DNA from: Demequina capsici
GTDB taxonomy: Bacteria > Actinomycetota > Actinomycetes > Actinomycetales > Demequinaceae
Direction of reading: 5' to 3'
NCBI RefSeq assembly: GCF_032102965.1
Contig: NZ_CP134880.1
Location: 682,001 to 746,000, forward strand
DNA: 64,000 bases
Shown: piece after piece, positions 8,825 to 18,863 of the stretch
Numbering within the stretch: position 1 is the first letter of the stretch
Layout: every line of letters begins with the position of its first letter
The notes under the pieces: model-generated
The model's input: only the letters and a program-made list of their open reading frames with translations
Told to the model about the DNA's origin: nothing
The model's database searches: none
Made by a program: the position numbers and the translations under genes

Positions 8825-9264
8825 TGAACGACGCCAGGTCCACCTCGCCCGAGCAGCTGGGAGTGCTCCTCAAGGACGCCCAGTCGGTCCTGCATCAGCG
8901 CATGGATGAGGCGCTTCGACCGCTGGACCTCAGCGTCTCCCAGTACGCATGCCTCCATCACCTGCATCAGGCGCCCGGAATCACCGCGTCCGAGCTGGCG
9001 CGCCGTGCCTTCGTCACCCGCCAGGCGATGAGCGTGCTCCTGAAGGGCCTCCAGCGACAGGGTCTCGTGGCGCGTGCCGATGAGCAGGGTCCGCGTCGCG
9101 AACGCGCGATGACCCTCACCTCTGAGGCCGAGGAGATCCTGCATCAGGCAGGCGCTGCGGTATCCGAGGTGGTGGGCCTCATGACCGCCCCGCTCGACCA
9201 AGCCGATCGTGACGACCTTGCGCGGCTGCTGCTCGCCTGCCGCGACTCGCTCCTCCACGGATAG
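8824..9264 (+). CDS. MarR-family transcriptional regulator
   Basis: 146 aa from ATG 8824; an earlier in-frame start at 8773 would run through both operators and is less likely. The winged HTH is clear: LDLSVSQYACLHHLHQAPGITASELARRAFVTRQAMSVLLKGLQRQGLVAR, followed by an ERAMTLT wing. Terminal helices provide the dimer interface typical of MarR proteins. It is divergent from a VOC gene, with two TGTCA dyads between them, so autoregulation and control of the VOC gene are likely. The inducing ligand is unknown. Confidence 0.9.
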   Translation: MNDARSTSPEQLGVLLKDAQSVLHQRMDEALRPLDLSVSQYACLHHLHQAPGITASELARRAFVTRQAMSVLLKGLQRQGLVARADEQGPRRERAMTLTSEAEEILHQAGAAVSEVVGLMTAPLDQADRDDLARLLLACRDSLLHG

Positions 9265-9266
9265 CA

Positions 9267-9296
9267 CGAGGCCCCCGGACGTTGCCGAGGGCCTCG
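9267..9296. terminator. Bidirectional hairpin between convergent genes
   Basis: CGAGGCCC (9267-9274) pairs with GGGCCTCG (9289-9296). It lies between the 3' ends of the MarR and phosphohexomutase genes. There is no long T-run. Confidence 0.6.
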
Positions 9297-9310
9297 AGGA
9301 GCGACGAGGG

Positions 9311-11008
9311 CTACAGCCCGAGCGCCGCGTGGACGTCCGAGTCGAGCGCGTCCATCGCGGCGGTGGCGCGCTCGCGGGCGGCGCGGACGTCGCCGTCGGC
9401 GCCCAGCGGCTCGACGACCTCGAGGTACGCCTTGACCTTCGGCTCGGTACCGGAGGGGCGGATTATGACGCGCGCGCCCGACGCGGTGGCGAGGTGCAGC
9501 CCCGTGGTGGGAGGCAGGCCCTGGAATCCCTCGCCCATGTCGTCCGTCGCGACCACGTCAGAGCCGCCCAGCGAGGCAGGCGGAGCGGAGAGCAGCCGGT
9601 CCATGGTCTCGCCGATCAGCGCGACGTCGGCGAAGCGGGCCGACACCTGACGTGTGAGGTACACGCCGTAGGAGCGGGCGAGGTCATCGATCGCGTCGGC
9701 GAGCGTGCGTCCGTGGGCCTTGAGCTCGGCGACGTAGTCGGCCATCGTCACGGCGGCCGAGATGCCGTCCTTGTCCCTGACCATGTCAGGCGCGACGCAG
9801 TAGCCGAGCGCCTCCTCGTAGCCGTAGACCAGGCCCTGCTCGCGGGAGATCCACTTGAAGCCCGTGAGGGTGTGGCGGTAGCCGAGGCCGTGGGCGGCGG
9901 CGATCGCGGCGAGCTGCTGCGACGACACCACAGAGTTGGCAAGCAGCGAGCCCTCCGGGTGGCCCCCGCGCGAGGCGACCCGCTCACCGAGCAGGGAGCC
10001 GACCACGTCGCCGTGGAGCATGGTCCAGCGGCCGTCGATGACGGTGGCGACGGCGGCGCGGTCGGTGTCGGGGTCGTTGGCGATCACCACGTCGGCGTCC
10101 ACGCTCTCGGCGAGCGCGAGCGAGAGATCGATCGCGCCCTTCTCCTCGGGGTTCGGGAACGACACGGTGGGGAAGTCAGGGTCCGGCTGCGCCTGCTCGG
10201 GCACGGTGTGCAGGTCCGTGAATCCGGCAGCCGTGAGCGCGCGCTCCACGGTCTGGGCGCCGACGCCATGCAGCGGGGTCAGGACGATGCGCAGGTTCGC
10301 TCGTGCGTCAGACGCGTCGGCGGGGACGACGGCCGCTGCCGCTGCCACGTAGTCGTCGACCACGTCCTCGCCCAGGACGGTCCAGCCCGCCACCGCGCGC
10401 TCCACGGACTCGACGGACTCGACGGCGGCGATCCGAGCGGCGATGCGGGCGTCGTACGGCGGCACGATCTGCGCTCCCTGACCGGAGTCGGTGACGACGC
10501 GTCCGCCCAGGTAGACCTTGTATCCGTTGTCCTGGGGCGGGTTGTGGCTGGCGGTGACCATGACGCCGGCGTCGGCGTCGAGCACACGCGTCGCGTAGGC
10601 GAGCACAGGGGTGGGCAGCAGGCGGGGCAGCAGCAGCGCCTCGTGCCCGGCTGCGGTCATGACGGCGGCGGTGTCGCGTGCGAACTGCTCCGAGCCGTGG
10701 CGCGCGTCGTAGCCGATGGCCACGCGGGCGGGGGCGTCGCCGAGCTCCTCGGTGAGGAACGCGGCGAGGCCCGCTGCGGCACGGATCACGACGGCGCGGT
10801 TCATGCGGTTCGGTCCGGCGCCGATCTGTCCGCGCAGGCCGGCGGTGCCGAACTGCAGCAGGCCACGGAACCGGTCGGCGAGGTCCACCTGGGCGGAGTC
10901 GTCGCCCAGCTCTGCGGTCGCGATGACGGCCTGCAGCTCGCCACGGGTGACGGGGTCCGGGTCGTCGTCCACCCAGGCGCGGGCGGTCTCGAGCAGCGAG
11001 TCGTTCAT
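9311..11008 (-). CDS. Phosphomannomutase/phosphoglucomutase-family enzyme
   Basis: 565 aa, in the size class of actinobacterial PMM/PGM and phosphopentomutase-like members. It interconverts sugar 1- and 6-phosphates via a phosphoserine. Motifs in order are FGTAGLRGQIGAGPNRMN near residue 53, the phosphoserine loop VMVTASHNPPQDNGYKVY, the metal-binding ANDPDTDRAAVA, a sugar-binding YGYEEALGYC, and a C-terminal RPSGTEPKVKAYLE phosphate-binding motif. It starts 2 bases after the purine nucleoside phosphorylase stop. That adjacency is common in actinobacteria and suggests the ribose- or deoxyribose-1-phosphate released by PNP may be a substrate. Confidence 0.93.
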   Translation of the reverse strand: MNDSLLETARAWVDDDPDPVTRGELQAVIATAELGDDSAQVDLADRFRGLLQFGTAGLRGQIGAGPNRMNRAVVIRAAAGLAAFLTEELGDAPARVAIGYDARHGSEQFARDTAAVMTAAGHEALLLPRLLPTPVLAYATRVLDADAGVMVTASHNPPQDNGYKVYLGGRVVTDSGQGAQIVPPYDARIAARIAAVESVESVERAVAGWTVLGEDVVDDYVAAAAAVVPADASDARANLRIVLTPLHGVGAQTVERALTAAGFTDLHTVPEQAQPDPDFPTVSFPNPEEKGAIDLSLALAESVDADVVIANDPDTDRAAVATVIDGRWTMLHGDVVGSLLGERVASRGGHPEGSLLANSVVSSQQLAAIAAAHGLGYRHTLTGFKWISREQGLVYGYEEALGYCVAPDMVRDKDGISAAVTMADYVAELKAHGRTLADAIDDLARSYGVYLTRQVSARFADVALIGETMDRLLSAPPASLGGSDVVATDDMGEGFQGLPPTTGLHLATASGARVIIRPSGTEPKVKAYLEVVEPLGADGDVRAARERATAAMDALDSDVHAALGL

Positions 11009-11010
11009 CT

Positions 11011-11808
11011 CTACATCACCTTCACGATCTCGGCGAGCAGTCGGGAGATGCGGGGCGCCGCGGCGGCGCCTGCGTCGAGCACCTCCTGGTGGTTGAGGGT
11101 CTCACCCCCGAATCCGGAGGCGAGGTTGGTCACGAGCGACAGGCCCAGGATCTCCATCCCTGCCTCGCGTGCGGCGATCGACTCGAGCGCGGTGGACATG
11201 CCGACCAGGTCCGCACCGAGCACGGCGGCCATCCGCACCTCTGCGGGGGTCTCGTACTGGGGTCCGGTGAACTGCATGTAGACGCCCTCGGGGAGGCCCG
11301 AGTCGATGGTGCGGGCCAGGTCGCGCAGGCGCGGCGTGTAGGTCTGCGTCATGTCGACGAAGGTGGCGCCCTCGAGCGGGGTGGCGGACGTGAAGTTGAT
11401 GTGGTCCTTCAGCAGGACGACGGTGCCGGGCACGAAGTCGCGGTTCACGGAGCCGCAGCCGTTGGTGACGACGAGCTGGGTGGCGCCGGCTGCGGCAGCC
11501 ATGCGGACCGCGTGTGCGACGGTCGAGGCGTTGCGTGACTGGTAGTAATGCTGGCGGGCGCCGAGCGCGAGCACGGTACGGCCGTTCGGCGTGCGGAACG
11601 AGCGGTGGACGGCGTGGTGCCCTGCGACGGCGTGCCCGGTGAATCCGGGGACCTCGGCGGCGTCGACGGAGGCGATCTCCTCGCCGAGCAGCTCGGCGGC
11701 GCCACCCCAGCCGGAGCCCAGGATCAGGGCGATGTCGTGGTGGGCGACGCCGGTCTTGTCGGCGAGGACGCGCGCGGCTTCGGCGGCGAGGTCGTGGGCT
11801 TGAGTCAT
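11011..11808 (-). CDS. punA: Purine nucleoside phosphorylase
   Basis: 265 aa, trimeric class. It cleaves inosine and guanosine (and deoxy forms) with phosphate. Visible features are the phosphate-binding LILGSGWGG near the N-terminus, ARQHYYQ, VTNGCGSVN, and the purine-site stretch FTGPQYETPAEVRMAAVLGADLVGMST. It is probably the first gene of a leftward operon with the phosphohexomutase. It works downstream of the adenosine deaminase at 2.1 kb. The gene name follows mycobacterial usage. Confidence 0.94.
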   Translation of the reverse strand: MTQAHDLAAEAARVLADKTGVAHHDIALILGSGWGGAAELLGEEIASVDAAEVPGFTGHAVAGHHAVHRSFRTPNGRTVLALGARQHYYQSRNASTVAHAVRMAAAAGATQLVVTNGCGSVNRDFVPGTVVLLKDHINFTSATPLEGATFVDMTQTYTPRLRDLARTIDSGLPEGVYMQFTGPQYETPAEVRMAAVLGADLVGMSTALESIAAREAGMEILGLSLVTNLASGFGGETLNHQEVLDAGAAAAPRISRLLAEIVKVM

Positions 11809-11965
11809 GCCTTGAGCCTAGCTGGGACCGGGTGTCATCGCCGCGTCCTGACCGGTCGCCGGCGGATGGGACGTGCCTGGTCGCGGGGTGGGTCGGCGGG
11901 CGCGTCGTCCCGGTCCGCGTGCGTCGATCGGTGACGGGTCCACGGCGGTGTGCCACCATGGCGGG

Positions 11966-13357
11966 ATGTCCCACGTGGTGATCCTCGGAGGCGGACCTGG
12001 CGGCTATGAGGCCGCGCTCGTCGCCCGCAAGGCTGGTGCTGATGTCACGCTCGTCGAGCGCAACGGTCTGGGGGGCAACGCGGTCCTGACGGACGTGGTC
12101 CCGTCGAAGACGGTGATCGCGACGGCCGAGTGGCGCAGCATCGCGGAACGCGCCCCGGAGCTGGGCATCGTGGCCGACGACGGAGCGCCGGTGCGTACGC
12201 GCGTGGACCTCGCCGCCGTCAACGCGAGGGTGCACGAGCTCGCCTCCCGCCAGAGTGCGGACATCGCGGCGAGGCTCGAGGCGGAAGGTGTGCGGATCGT
12301 CCATGGCGAGGGCGTCGTGACTCCTTCGTGTGGCGTGCGGGTGGGCGACCAGGAGATCCAGGGCGACGCGCTGCTGCTGGCGCTGGGTGCCCGGCCTCGA
12401 CGGATGGCCACTGCGGAGCCCGACGGCGAGCGGATCCTGTCGTGGACCGACCTGTACTCGCTGACGGCGCTTCCGGACCATCTGATCGTCGTGGGCTCCG
12501 GCGTCACAGGTGCGGAGTTCGCAGAGGCGTACGCCCTGCTCGGTGCGAGGGTCACGCTGATCGCCTCGCAGGATCGTGTGCTCCCGCGCGAGGACCCCGA
12601 GGCGTCGGCCATGCTGACGGACGTGTTCCGCGAGCGGGGCATGACGCTGGTGGGCGGACGTGCCGCTGCCGCGCGCCGCGACGGGGACGACGTGGTGGTC
12701 ACGCTCGAGGACGGGCGTGAGATTCGCGGCTCGCACTGTCTGATGGCTGTCGGCTCGGTGCCGAACACCGACGGCGTGGGACTCGCGGAGGCGGGGATCC
12801 GGCTGGACGAGCGTGGCTACGTCGCCGTCGACAAGGTGTCACGCACGAGCGCTCCGGGCGTGTACGCGGCGGGCGACTGCACGGGGGTGCTGCCTCTTGC
12901 CTCGGTCGCGGCCGCGCAGGGTCGGATCGCGATGGCGCACGTCCTGGGAGACGCGGTCCGACCATTGCAGCTGGGGCACATCTCGTCGACCGTGTTCACG
13001 GCGCCGGAGATCGCCACTGTCGGCGCCTCCGAGGCGGACCTGATCAAGCGGGGCATCTTCTACCGCGTCGAGCGACTGGACTTGGCACGCAACCCGCGCG
13101 CCAAGATGCTGGGCATCGACCAGGGCTTCGTGAAGATCTTCGGGCACACCGTCACCGGACACGTGCTCGGGGCGGTCATCGTCGGCTCGCGCGCGTCGGA
13201 GCATGTGTACGCGCTGTCGCTCGCAGTCGCCAATCGGCTGACGGTGGACCAGGTGGCCGACGCCTTCACCGTGTACCCGTCGCTGTCGGGGACGACGGGC
13301 GAGGTCGCCCGCAGCCTGCATGGCATGCGGGAGGACGACGCGCCGCACGGGACGTGA
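11966..13357 (+). CDS. lpdA: LpdA-type NAD(P)H-quinone dehydrogenase (flavoprotein disulfide reductase fold)
   Basis: 463 aa from ATG 11966. It has an N-terminal FAD site VVILGGGPGGYEAALVARKAGADVTLVE, an NAD(P) site IVVGSGVTGAEFAEAYALLGARVT, the second FAD motif GVYAAGDCTG, and a C-terminal dimerisation domain. The usual redox-active CxxxxC is replaced by GGNAVLTDVVPSKT, so it cannot be a true lipoamide dehydrogenase. The C-terminal His-Glu dyad also appears altered. Mycobacterial Rv3303c (LpdA) has the same loss and reduces quinones. A monocistronic gene with a short leader. Confidence 0.88.
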   Translation: MSHVVILGGGPGGYEAALVARKAGADVTLVERNGLGGNAVLTDVVPSKTVIATAEWRSIAERAPELGIVADDGAPVRTRVDLAAVNARVHELASRQSADIAARLEAEGVRIVHGEGVVTPSCGVRVGDQEIQGDALLLALGARPRRMATAEPDGERILSWTDLYSLTALPDHLIVVGSGVTGAEFAEAYALLGARVTLIASQDRVLPREDPEASAMLTDVFRERGMTLVGGRAAAARRDGDDVVVTLEDGREIRGSHCLMAVGSVPNTDGVGLAEAGIRLDERGYVAVDKVSRTSAPGVYAAGDCTGVLPLASVAAAQGRIAMAHVLGDAVRPLQLGHISSTVFTAPEIATVGASEADLIKRGIFYRVERLDLARNPRAKMLGIDQGFVKIFGHTVTGHVLGAVIVGSRASEHVYALSLAVANRLTVDQVADAFTVYPSLSGTTGEVARSLHGMREDDAPHGT

Positions 13358-13370
13358 GGTACGTCGTCGC

Positions 13371-14651
13371 TCAGCCGAACAGGCCTTGCCCCACGTAGGC
13401 GCCGTCGTCACCGCCGAGCGTCGCGCCGGCCGCGATGCCCGGCGGGACGGCGAACATGGCGGAGCCGACGGCGCGCACGTACTCGACCGTCATCGCGTCC
13501 TTGGATGAGATCGCGTTCTGCATGGGGATGTACTGGGTCTCGGGATCACGCACGTAAGCGAGGAAGAACAGTCCGGCGTCCAGGCGACCCAGATCGTCGG
13601 CGCCGTCGGTGTAGTTGTAGCCGCGTCGCAGCATCATCGCGCCGCCGTTCGCCTCGGGATGCGCCAGGGCGATGTGGGAGTCCGTGGGGATCAGCGGGGT
13701 GCCGTCGGCGCCGGGCCGCCCGTAGTCGGGGTCGGTGAACTCGTTCCCGCCGCTGAGCGGGGCACCGCTTCCCTTCGCCCGGCCGACGGTCGCCTCCTGC
13801 TCCGACAGCGATGCGCGGTCCCAGATCTCGGCGAGGATGCGCAGCTTGCGGGCTACCAGGTACGTGCCACCGGCCATCCACTCCTGGCCGTCGGCAGCGT
13901 CGGCCCACAGCCATCGAGCGACGTTGTCCGTGTCCTCGGCGCGCAGGTTGCGGGTGCCGTCCTTGAAGCCCATGAGGTTGCGGGGCGTCGCCTGGTCGCG
14001 GGTGGTGGAGGAGGTGCGGCCGAAGCCGAGCTGTGCCCACCGGACCGACGCGACGCCGAACGCGAGGCGGGACAGGTTGCGGATCGCGTGCATCGCCACC
14101 TGGGGGTCGTCGGCGCATGCCTGGATGCAGAGGTCGCCGCCGGTGAGCCGGTCCTCGAGCGTGTCGCCGGCGAAGTGCGGCAGGTCGGCCAGCTGCGACG
14201 GCTGACGATCCGCGATCCCGAACCGGTCCTCGCCGTCCTTGAAGAACAGGGACGGGCCGAACCCGAACGTGATCGTGAGGCCCGAGGCGGGCAGTCCGGT
14301 CGCATCGCCGGTGTCGTCCGGGGGTGCCAGGGGTGACCCTCCCGCGGCGCCGTCGCCCAGCTCGGTGCCGGTCATCAGCACGGCAGCGGCCTGGGTCCAG
14401 GAGCGCAGCAGCGCGATCAGCTCGTCGCGGCTGCCGGTGGTGACGTCGAAGGCCGCGAAGTGCATGCGGTCCTGGGCGGGTGTGACGATGCCGCTCTGGT
14501 GCTCCCCGTGGAAGTCGTACTGGCGCAGCTGGACGGGCGAGGCGGTGGCGCGACCGACCGCGAATCCGCCGCCCGCGAGTGCTGCGGCGCCGACGGCCAC
14601 GCCGGCTCCGCCGAGCAGCGCGCGGCGCGACGGTCCCCGACCTTCGGCCAT
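13371..14651 (-). CDS. efeB: Deferrochelatase/DyP-type heme peroxidase
   Basis: 426 aa exported enzyme of the EfeUOB iron-uptake system. It begins with a twin-arginine signal (SRRALLGGAGVAVGAAALAGGG), so it is exported folded. The DyP motif GFKDGTRN carries the catalytic Asp. A proximal histidine region, IALAHPEANGGAMMLRRGYNY, follows, then a C-terminal DAGLFFLAYVRDP strand. The ATG (14651) overlaps the efeO stop as ATGA, so the two are translationally coupled. EfeB is thought to oxidise Fe(II) or release iron from heme. Confidence 0.94.
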   Translation of the reverse strand: MAEGRGPSRRALLGGAGVAVGAAALAGGGFAVGRATASPVQLRQYDFHGEHQSGIVTPAQDRMHFAAFDVTTGSRDELIALLRSWTQAAAVLMTGTELGDGAAGGSPLAPPDDTGDATGLPASGLTITFGFGPSLFFKDGEDRFGIADRQPSQLADLPHFAGDTLEDRLTGGDLCIQACADDPQVAMHAIRNLSRLAFGVASVRWAQLGFGRTSSTTRDQATPRNLMGFKDGTRNLRAEDTDNVARWLWADAADGQEWMAGGTYLVARKLRILAEIWDRASLSEQEATVGRAKGSGAPLSGGNEFTDPDYGRPGADGTPLIPTDSHIALAHPEANGGAMMLRRGYNYTDGADDLGRLDAGLFFLAYVRDPETQYIPMQNAISSKDAMTVEYVRAVGSAMFAVPPGIAAGATLGGDDGAYVGQGLFG

Positions 14652-15811
14652 CAGGCCACCGCGGCGGCGGTCAGCTGCGACATGGACTCGCTGAGCGCCT
14701 CGACCAGGCGGGACAGCTCGAGCACCTGGTCGGAGGTGAGCGCGGAGTACGTGACGAAGCCGTCGTCGAGCGAGCCGTACTTGGCCAGCTCGTTGTCGAG
14801 CGCGGTGTAGCGGTCCTCGATCTGGGCCGACAGGTCCGAGCCCGTGAGGTCCGCGGCGGGCTTGAGGACGATGAACGCCTCGTACGCGCCGTCCAGGTTG
14901 GCGCGGAAGTCCCACAGGTCGGTGCCGGACCAGATCTCCTCCTCGCCGGTGATCTTGCCGGTGGCCACCTCGTCGAGCAGCTCCTTGGCGCCGTTGCCGA
15001 TCTGGAAGGCCTCGAAGGTGAAGTCGTCGGCGTTCACGCGGTCGTTGAGCTCGGCGGTGTCGGAAATGAGCCGGTCGGCGAGCGCCTGACGCTCGTCCGC
15101 GGTGAGCGGCGTGTAGCCGGTGGGCGCCCAGAGGTCCTTCTCCATGGCGTGCCATCCGGTCCACTGCTCGCCCTCGGCGAGGTCTGCCTCGCGCAGGTCC
15201 ATGCTCGGGTCCAGGTCGCCGAACGACTCCGCGACGGGCTCGATGGCCTCCCAGTGGGAGCGTGCCGGTGCGTAGAGGCTGCGCGCGGTGTCGTCGTCCC
15301 CTGAGGTGTAGGCCGCGACGAACTCGTCCGTGGCGTCCACGAGTGCGGCGACCTGCTGCTGCACGTACGCCTTGTACGTGACGGCTGCCTGGTCCAGCAG
15401 GGCCTGACGCTCGGCGTCGGCGGCGACGGTCGAGTCCGTCTCGGTGACGGCGAAGGCCTCGGGCGTGGCGTTCGCGGAGTCGGACTCGCGGCACGACGTG
15501 TAGTAGTCGCCGGCGCTCACCTGGACGGTGAGGTCGCGCGTGAGGCCAGGGCTGATGTTCTCCACCTCGGACACGATGGACGAGCCGTCGGACCCGAGCA
15601 GGTAGAACTCCGTCGACGACGATCCGTCGTTCGTGATCGTGAAGACGATCGTGCCGGCCGGAGCGGTGGCGGCGGACAGCGTGCATCCTGCGTCGGTGGC
15701 AGTGACGGCGATGGCGCCCGCCTCGGCTGTGGCGGCGTTCGGGACGCAGCCCGCGAGGGCGATCACGGAGGCCGTGAGGGCGAGCGAGGGCAGGGCGAAG
15801 CGTGGCGACAT
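14651..15811 (-). CDS. efeO: Iron uptake lipoprotein EfeO (M75 peptidase-like)
   Basis: 386 aa from ATG 15811. A lipoprotein signal with lipobox LAGC (Cys22) tethers it to the membrane. An N-terminal cupredoxin-like domain (about residues 35-120) precedes the C-terminal M75-like helical domain. That domain carries metal-binding features such as SHWEAIEPVAESFGDLDP and GWHAMEKDLWAP, the family HxxE motif. It is thought to bind Fe(III) for transfer to EfeU. It lies between efeU, 23 bases upstream, and efeB, which overlaps. Confidence 0.94.
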   Translation of the reverse strand: MSPRFALPSLALTASVIALAGCVPNAATAEAGAIAVTATDAGCTLSAATAPAGTIVFTITNDGSSSTEFYLLGSDGSSIVSEVENISPGLTRDLTVQVSAGDYYTSCRESDSANATPEAFAVTETDSTVAADAERQALLDQAAVTYKAYVQQQVAALVDATDEFVAAYTSGDDDTARSLYAPARSHWEAIEPVAESFGDLDPSMDLREADLAEGEQWTGWHAMEKDLWAPTGYTPLTADERQALADRLISDTAELNDRVNADDFTFEAFQIGNGAKELLDEVATGKITGEEEIWSGTDLWDFRANLDGAYEAFIVLKPAADLTGSDLSAQIEDRYTALDNELAKYGSLDDGFVTYSALTSDQVLELSRLVEALSESMSQLTAAAVA

Positions 15812-15834
15812 GCGGGTGGGCGTTCCTGTTCGGG

Positions 15835-16689
15835 TCAGGCCGTGGTGGCGGCGGCAGGCTCGGGGGAGGGGGTGCGGGACGGCCGGGGGCTGCGGAAGGC
15901 GGTGCGCACGAAGAACCACATGGTCGGTACCACGTACAGCACCCACGCGACGGCCTGCAGCACGGTCGTCTGGGGTGAGAAGTTGAAGATGCCCTTGAGG
16001 ACGGCGGCGGTGGCGGAGTCGGCGGAGATGGTCCCGCTCACGTCGAACGCCAGGTTGTCGATCCCGGGCAGCACGCCTGCCTCCTGCAGGTCGTGGACAC
16101 CGTAGGCGAGCACGCCGGCGGCGACGACGACGAGGAAGGTGCCGGTCCACTGGAAGAACACGCGCAGGTTGAGGCGGGCCGCGCCACGGTAGACGACGAA
16201 TCCGAGCGCGGCGGCCGCGATCAGGCCGAGCGTGGCGCCGACGATCGGCGCGGTCGAGGATCCGGCGGAGGTGATGCCTGCCCACAGGAAGAGCGAGGTC
16301 TCGAGCCCCTCGCGGCCGACGGCGAGCAGTGCCATCGTGATGACCGCCCCCTTGCCCACGGCGATCGCCTTGTCCAGCTGGCCTTCCAGGTGGCCGCGCA
16401 GATGACGCGCGGTCCTGCCCATCCAGAAGATCATCCACGTGATGAGGCCGACGGCGATGATGCTGAGCGTGCCGCCGATGACCTCCTGGGCCTCGAACGT
16501 CAGGCCCTGGGGGCCGAGCGTGAGGAGCGCGCCGAAGCCGAGCGACACGGCGAGCGCGATGCCGACGCCGGTCCACACGTGGGGGAGCATGTCGCGGCGG
16601 TCGATGCGGACCAGGTAGGCCACGAGGATGCCGACGATGAGGGACGCCTCGAGCCCCTCGCGGAGGCCGATGAGGAAGTTCGCGAGCAC
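15835..16689 (-). CDS. efeU: Iron permease EfeU (FTR1 family)
   Basis: 284 aa, seven predicted membrane segments. Both REGLE iron-binding motifs are present: LIGLREGLEASL at residues 7-18 and VGREGLETSLF in the middle. The start is a GTG at 16689 with AAGGAG 8 bases upstream; no ATG is placed better. First gene of efeUOB. No clear DtxR/IdeR or Fur box was seen in 16690-16891, so regulation is undetermined from sequence. Confidence 0.94.
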   Translation of the reverse strand: MLANFLIGLREGLEASLIVGILVAYLVRIDRRDMLPHVWTGVGIALAVSLGFGALLTLGPQGLTFEAQEVIGGTLSIIAVGLITWMIFWMGRTARHLRGHLEGQLDKAIAVGKGAVITMALLAVGREGLETSLFLWAGITSAGSSTAPIVGATLGLIAAAALGFVVYRGAARLNLRVFFQWTGTFLVVVAAGVLAYGVHDLQEAGVLPGIDNLAFDVSGTISADSATAAVLKGIFNFSPQTTVLQAVAWVLYVVPTMWFFVRTAFRSPRPSRTPSPEPAAATTA

Positions 16690-16891
16690 GCGTCGCTCCT
16701 TGGGGGAAGGGGACAGGCAAGGGTGTCCTTACCTGACACGGAGCCTATGCGGAGCGATGGTGACGTGTCAAACTTCCGCAACGACGATGTTGCGTAATAA
16801 GCGCGGAATGCGCCGTCGTTGCTGGTAGACGTACGCATGATGAAAGCTGGGGCCGACGGATATCCGTGACCGACCTGGTGCCGCACGCGGC

Positions 16892-18676
16892 TCAGGCGGG
16901 ATCCGCGATCTCGCAGATCAGCATTCCCGCGGTCACGCCCGCACCCACCTGCGCCGCGAGGCCGGACACCACGCCCGCCTTGTGCGCCGTCAGCGGCTGC
17001 TCCATCTTCATCGCCTCGAGCACCACGATGAGGTCGCCCTCGGCCACCGCGGCACCGTCCTCGACGGCGACCTTGACGATGGTGCCCTGCATAGGTGAGG
17101 TGAGGCCGTTGCCGTTGACCGTGCGGGGCGCGCTCGTGCCGGTGCGGCGGCTCGCCCTGCGCGTGGGACCCGTCGTCCTGGCGCTGGCCCTGCCCGCCTG
17201 CGCGAGCGAGGCCGGCAGCACCACCTCAAGCCGCTTGCCGCCCACCTCGACCACCACGCGCTCGGTGGCGCCGTCGTCGTCGTGGCTGGCAGGAGCGGAG
17301 CTCGGACCCAGCGAGGCCACCGTCTCAGCGAACTCGGTCTCGATCCATGTCGTGTAGATCCTGAACGTGCCGTTCGCAGCCGTGAATGCCGGCGCGTCGA
17401 CGACCGCCTTGTGGAAGGGCACCACGGAGGGGATGCCCTCGACCGTCAGCTCGGCGAGCGCGCGGCGGGCGCGCTGCAGGGCCTGCTCGCGCGTGGCCCC
17501 GGTGACGATCAGCTTCGCGATCATCGAGTCGAAGTTGCCCGATACCGTGTCCCCCTGACGCACGCCTGCGTCGACGCGCACGCCGGGGCCCGACGGGAAG
17601 GTCAGCCGATGGATGCGTCCGGGCGCCGGCATGAACCCTGCGGCGGGGTCCTCGCCGTTGATGCGGAACTCGAACGAGTGGCCGCGCACCTCCGGCTCGA
17701 GCACCGAGATCGACTCGCCGGCCGCGATGCGGAACTGCTCGCGCACCAGGTCCACGCCGGTGACCTCCTCGGTCACCGGGTGCTCGACCTGAAGTCGCGT
17801 GTTCACCTCGAGGAAGCTGATGGTGCCGTCCGCGCCCACCAGGAACTCGCAGGTGCCCGCGCCCCGGTAGTGCGCCTCCCGCAGGATCGCCTGGCTGGAC
17901 TCCACGAGCCGTGCGCGCTGGTCGTCGGTGAGGAACGGCGCGGGGGCCTCCTCGACGAGCTTCTGGTGGCGGCGCTGCAGCGAGCAGTCACGCGTGGAGA
18001 CGACGACGACGTTGCCGTGGTCGTCGGCGAGGCACTGCGTCTCCACGTGGCGAGGCTTGTCGAGGAACCGCTCGACGAAGCACTCGCCACGGCCGAACGC
18101 CGCGACAGCCTCGCGCGTGGCGGAGTCGAACAGCTCGGGGATCTCGTCGCGGGTGCGCGCCACCTTCAGGCCACGACCGCCGCCACCGAACGCGGCCTTG
18201 ATGGCCACCGGCAGCCCGTGCTCATCGGCGAATGCCACGACCTCGTCGGCGCTCTCCACCGGGTCGGGGGTGCCAGGCACCAAGGGCGCGCCGGCGCGCT
18301 GCGCGATGTGACGCGCGCTGACCTTGTCGCCGAGCGACTCGATCGCGGCGGGCGGAGGGCCGATCCATACGAGCCCTGCGTCCAGGACCGCCTGCGCGAA
18401 CTCGGCGTTCTCCGACAGGAAGCCGTAGCCGGGGTGCACGGCCTCGGCGCCCGAGCGCTTGGCGATGTCGATGATCTTCGCGATGTCCAGGTACGTCTCG
18501 CGGGCGGTCGCCCCGCCCAGCGCGAAGGCCTCGTCCGCGAGCGCCACGTGGGGGGCGTCGCGGTCGGGATCGGCGTAGACGGCGATGGATCGCAGGCCCT
18601 CGTCTGCGCATGCGCGGATGACACGGACGGCGATCTCGCCGCGGTTGGCGATGAGGACGCTCGAGAAGGCTGGCAC
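16892..18676 (-). CDS. accA: Acyl-CoA carboxylase alpha chain (biotin carboxylase + BCCP)
   Basis: 594 aa. It carboxylates its own biotin with bicarbonate and ATP, supplying acetyl- or propionyl-CoA carboxylase. N-terminal biotin carboxylase features are [27 protein letters not shown], the glycine-rich loop [10 protein letters not shown], and [16 protein letters not shown] linker rich in Arg/Thr/Ala leads to a biotinyl domain with [11 protein letters not shown] (Lys about 557). The partner beta and epsilon subunits are at 20.6-22.5 kb and a biotin ligase is at 27.1 kb. The leader 18677-18863 has AT-richer patches consistent with a promoter. Confidence 0.94.
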   Translation of the reverse strand: MPAFSSVLIANRGEIAVRVIRACADEGLRSIAVYADPDRDAPHVALADEAFALGGATARETYLDIAKIIDIAKRSGAEAVHPGYGFLSENAEFAQAVLDAGLVWIGPPPAAIESLGDKVSARHIAQRAGAPLVPGTPDPVESADEVVAFADEHGLPVAIKAAFGGGGRGLKVARTRDEIPELFDSATREAVAAFGRGECFVERFLDKPRHVETQCLADDHGNVVVVSTRDCSLQRRHQKLVEEAPAPFLTDDQRARLVESSQAILREAHYRGAGTCEFLVGADGTISFLEVNTRLQVEHPVTEEVTGVDLVREQFRIAAGESISVLEPEVRGHSFEFRINGEDPAAGFMPAPGRIHRLTFPSGPGVRVDAGVRQGDTVSGNFDSMIAKLIVTGATREQALQRARRALAELTVEGIPSVVPFHKAVVDAPAFTAANGTFRIYTTWIETEFAETVASLGPSSAPASHDDDGATERVVVEVGGKRLEVVLPASLAQAGRASARTTGPTRRASRRTGTSAPRTVNGNGLTSPMQGTIVKVAVEDGAAVAEGDLIVVLEAMKMEQPLTAHKAGVVSGLAAQVGAGVTAGMLICEIADPA

Positions 18677-18863
18677 CCGCCTACGTTAGCGCGGTGCGGG
18701 CCCCGAGCCCTTGGTCCGGGTCGCGCCGACGTCAAGTTCTCGCGGCGTACCAAGCGGTGCGGACCGGATTTGTGGGGATCGCACAACGATTTTGGACAGC
18801 CTTTACGTTACTGCCGCGTCGGTTGTGGCGTCCCTACAAGCAACGCGCGACGTTGGTCCTGTG

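Noticed and set aside
9209-11281. Long plus-strand open frame of about 690 codons
   Set aside because: Antisense shadow of the phosphohexomutase and PNP genes; the minus-strand products carry full family motifs.
16690-16891. IdeR/DtxR or Fur box before efeU
   Set aside because: Only a short AGGTAAGG-like half match; no dyad close enough to the known consensus.
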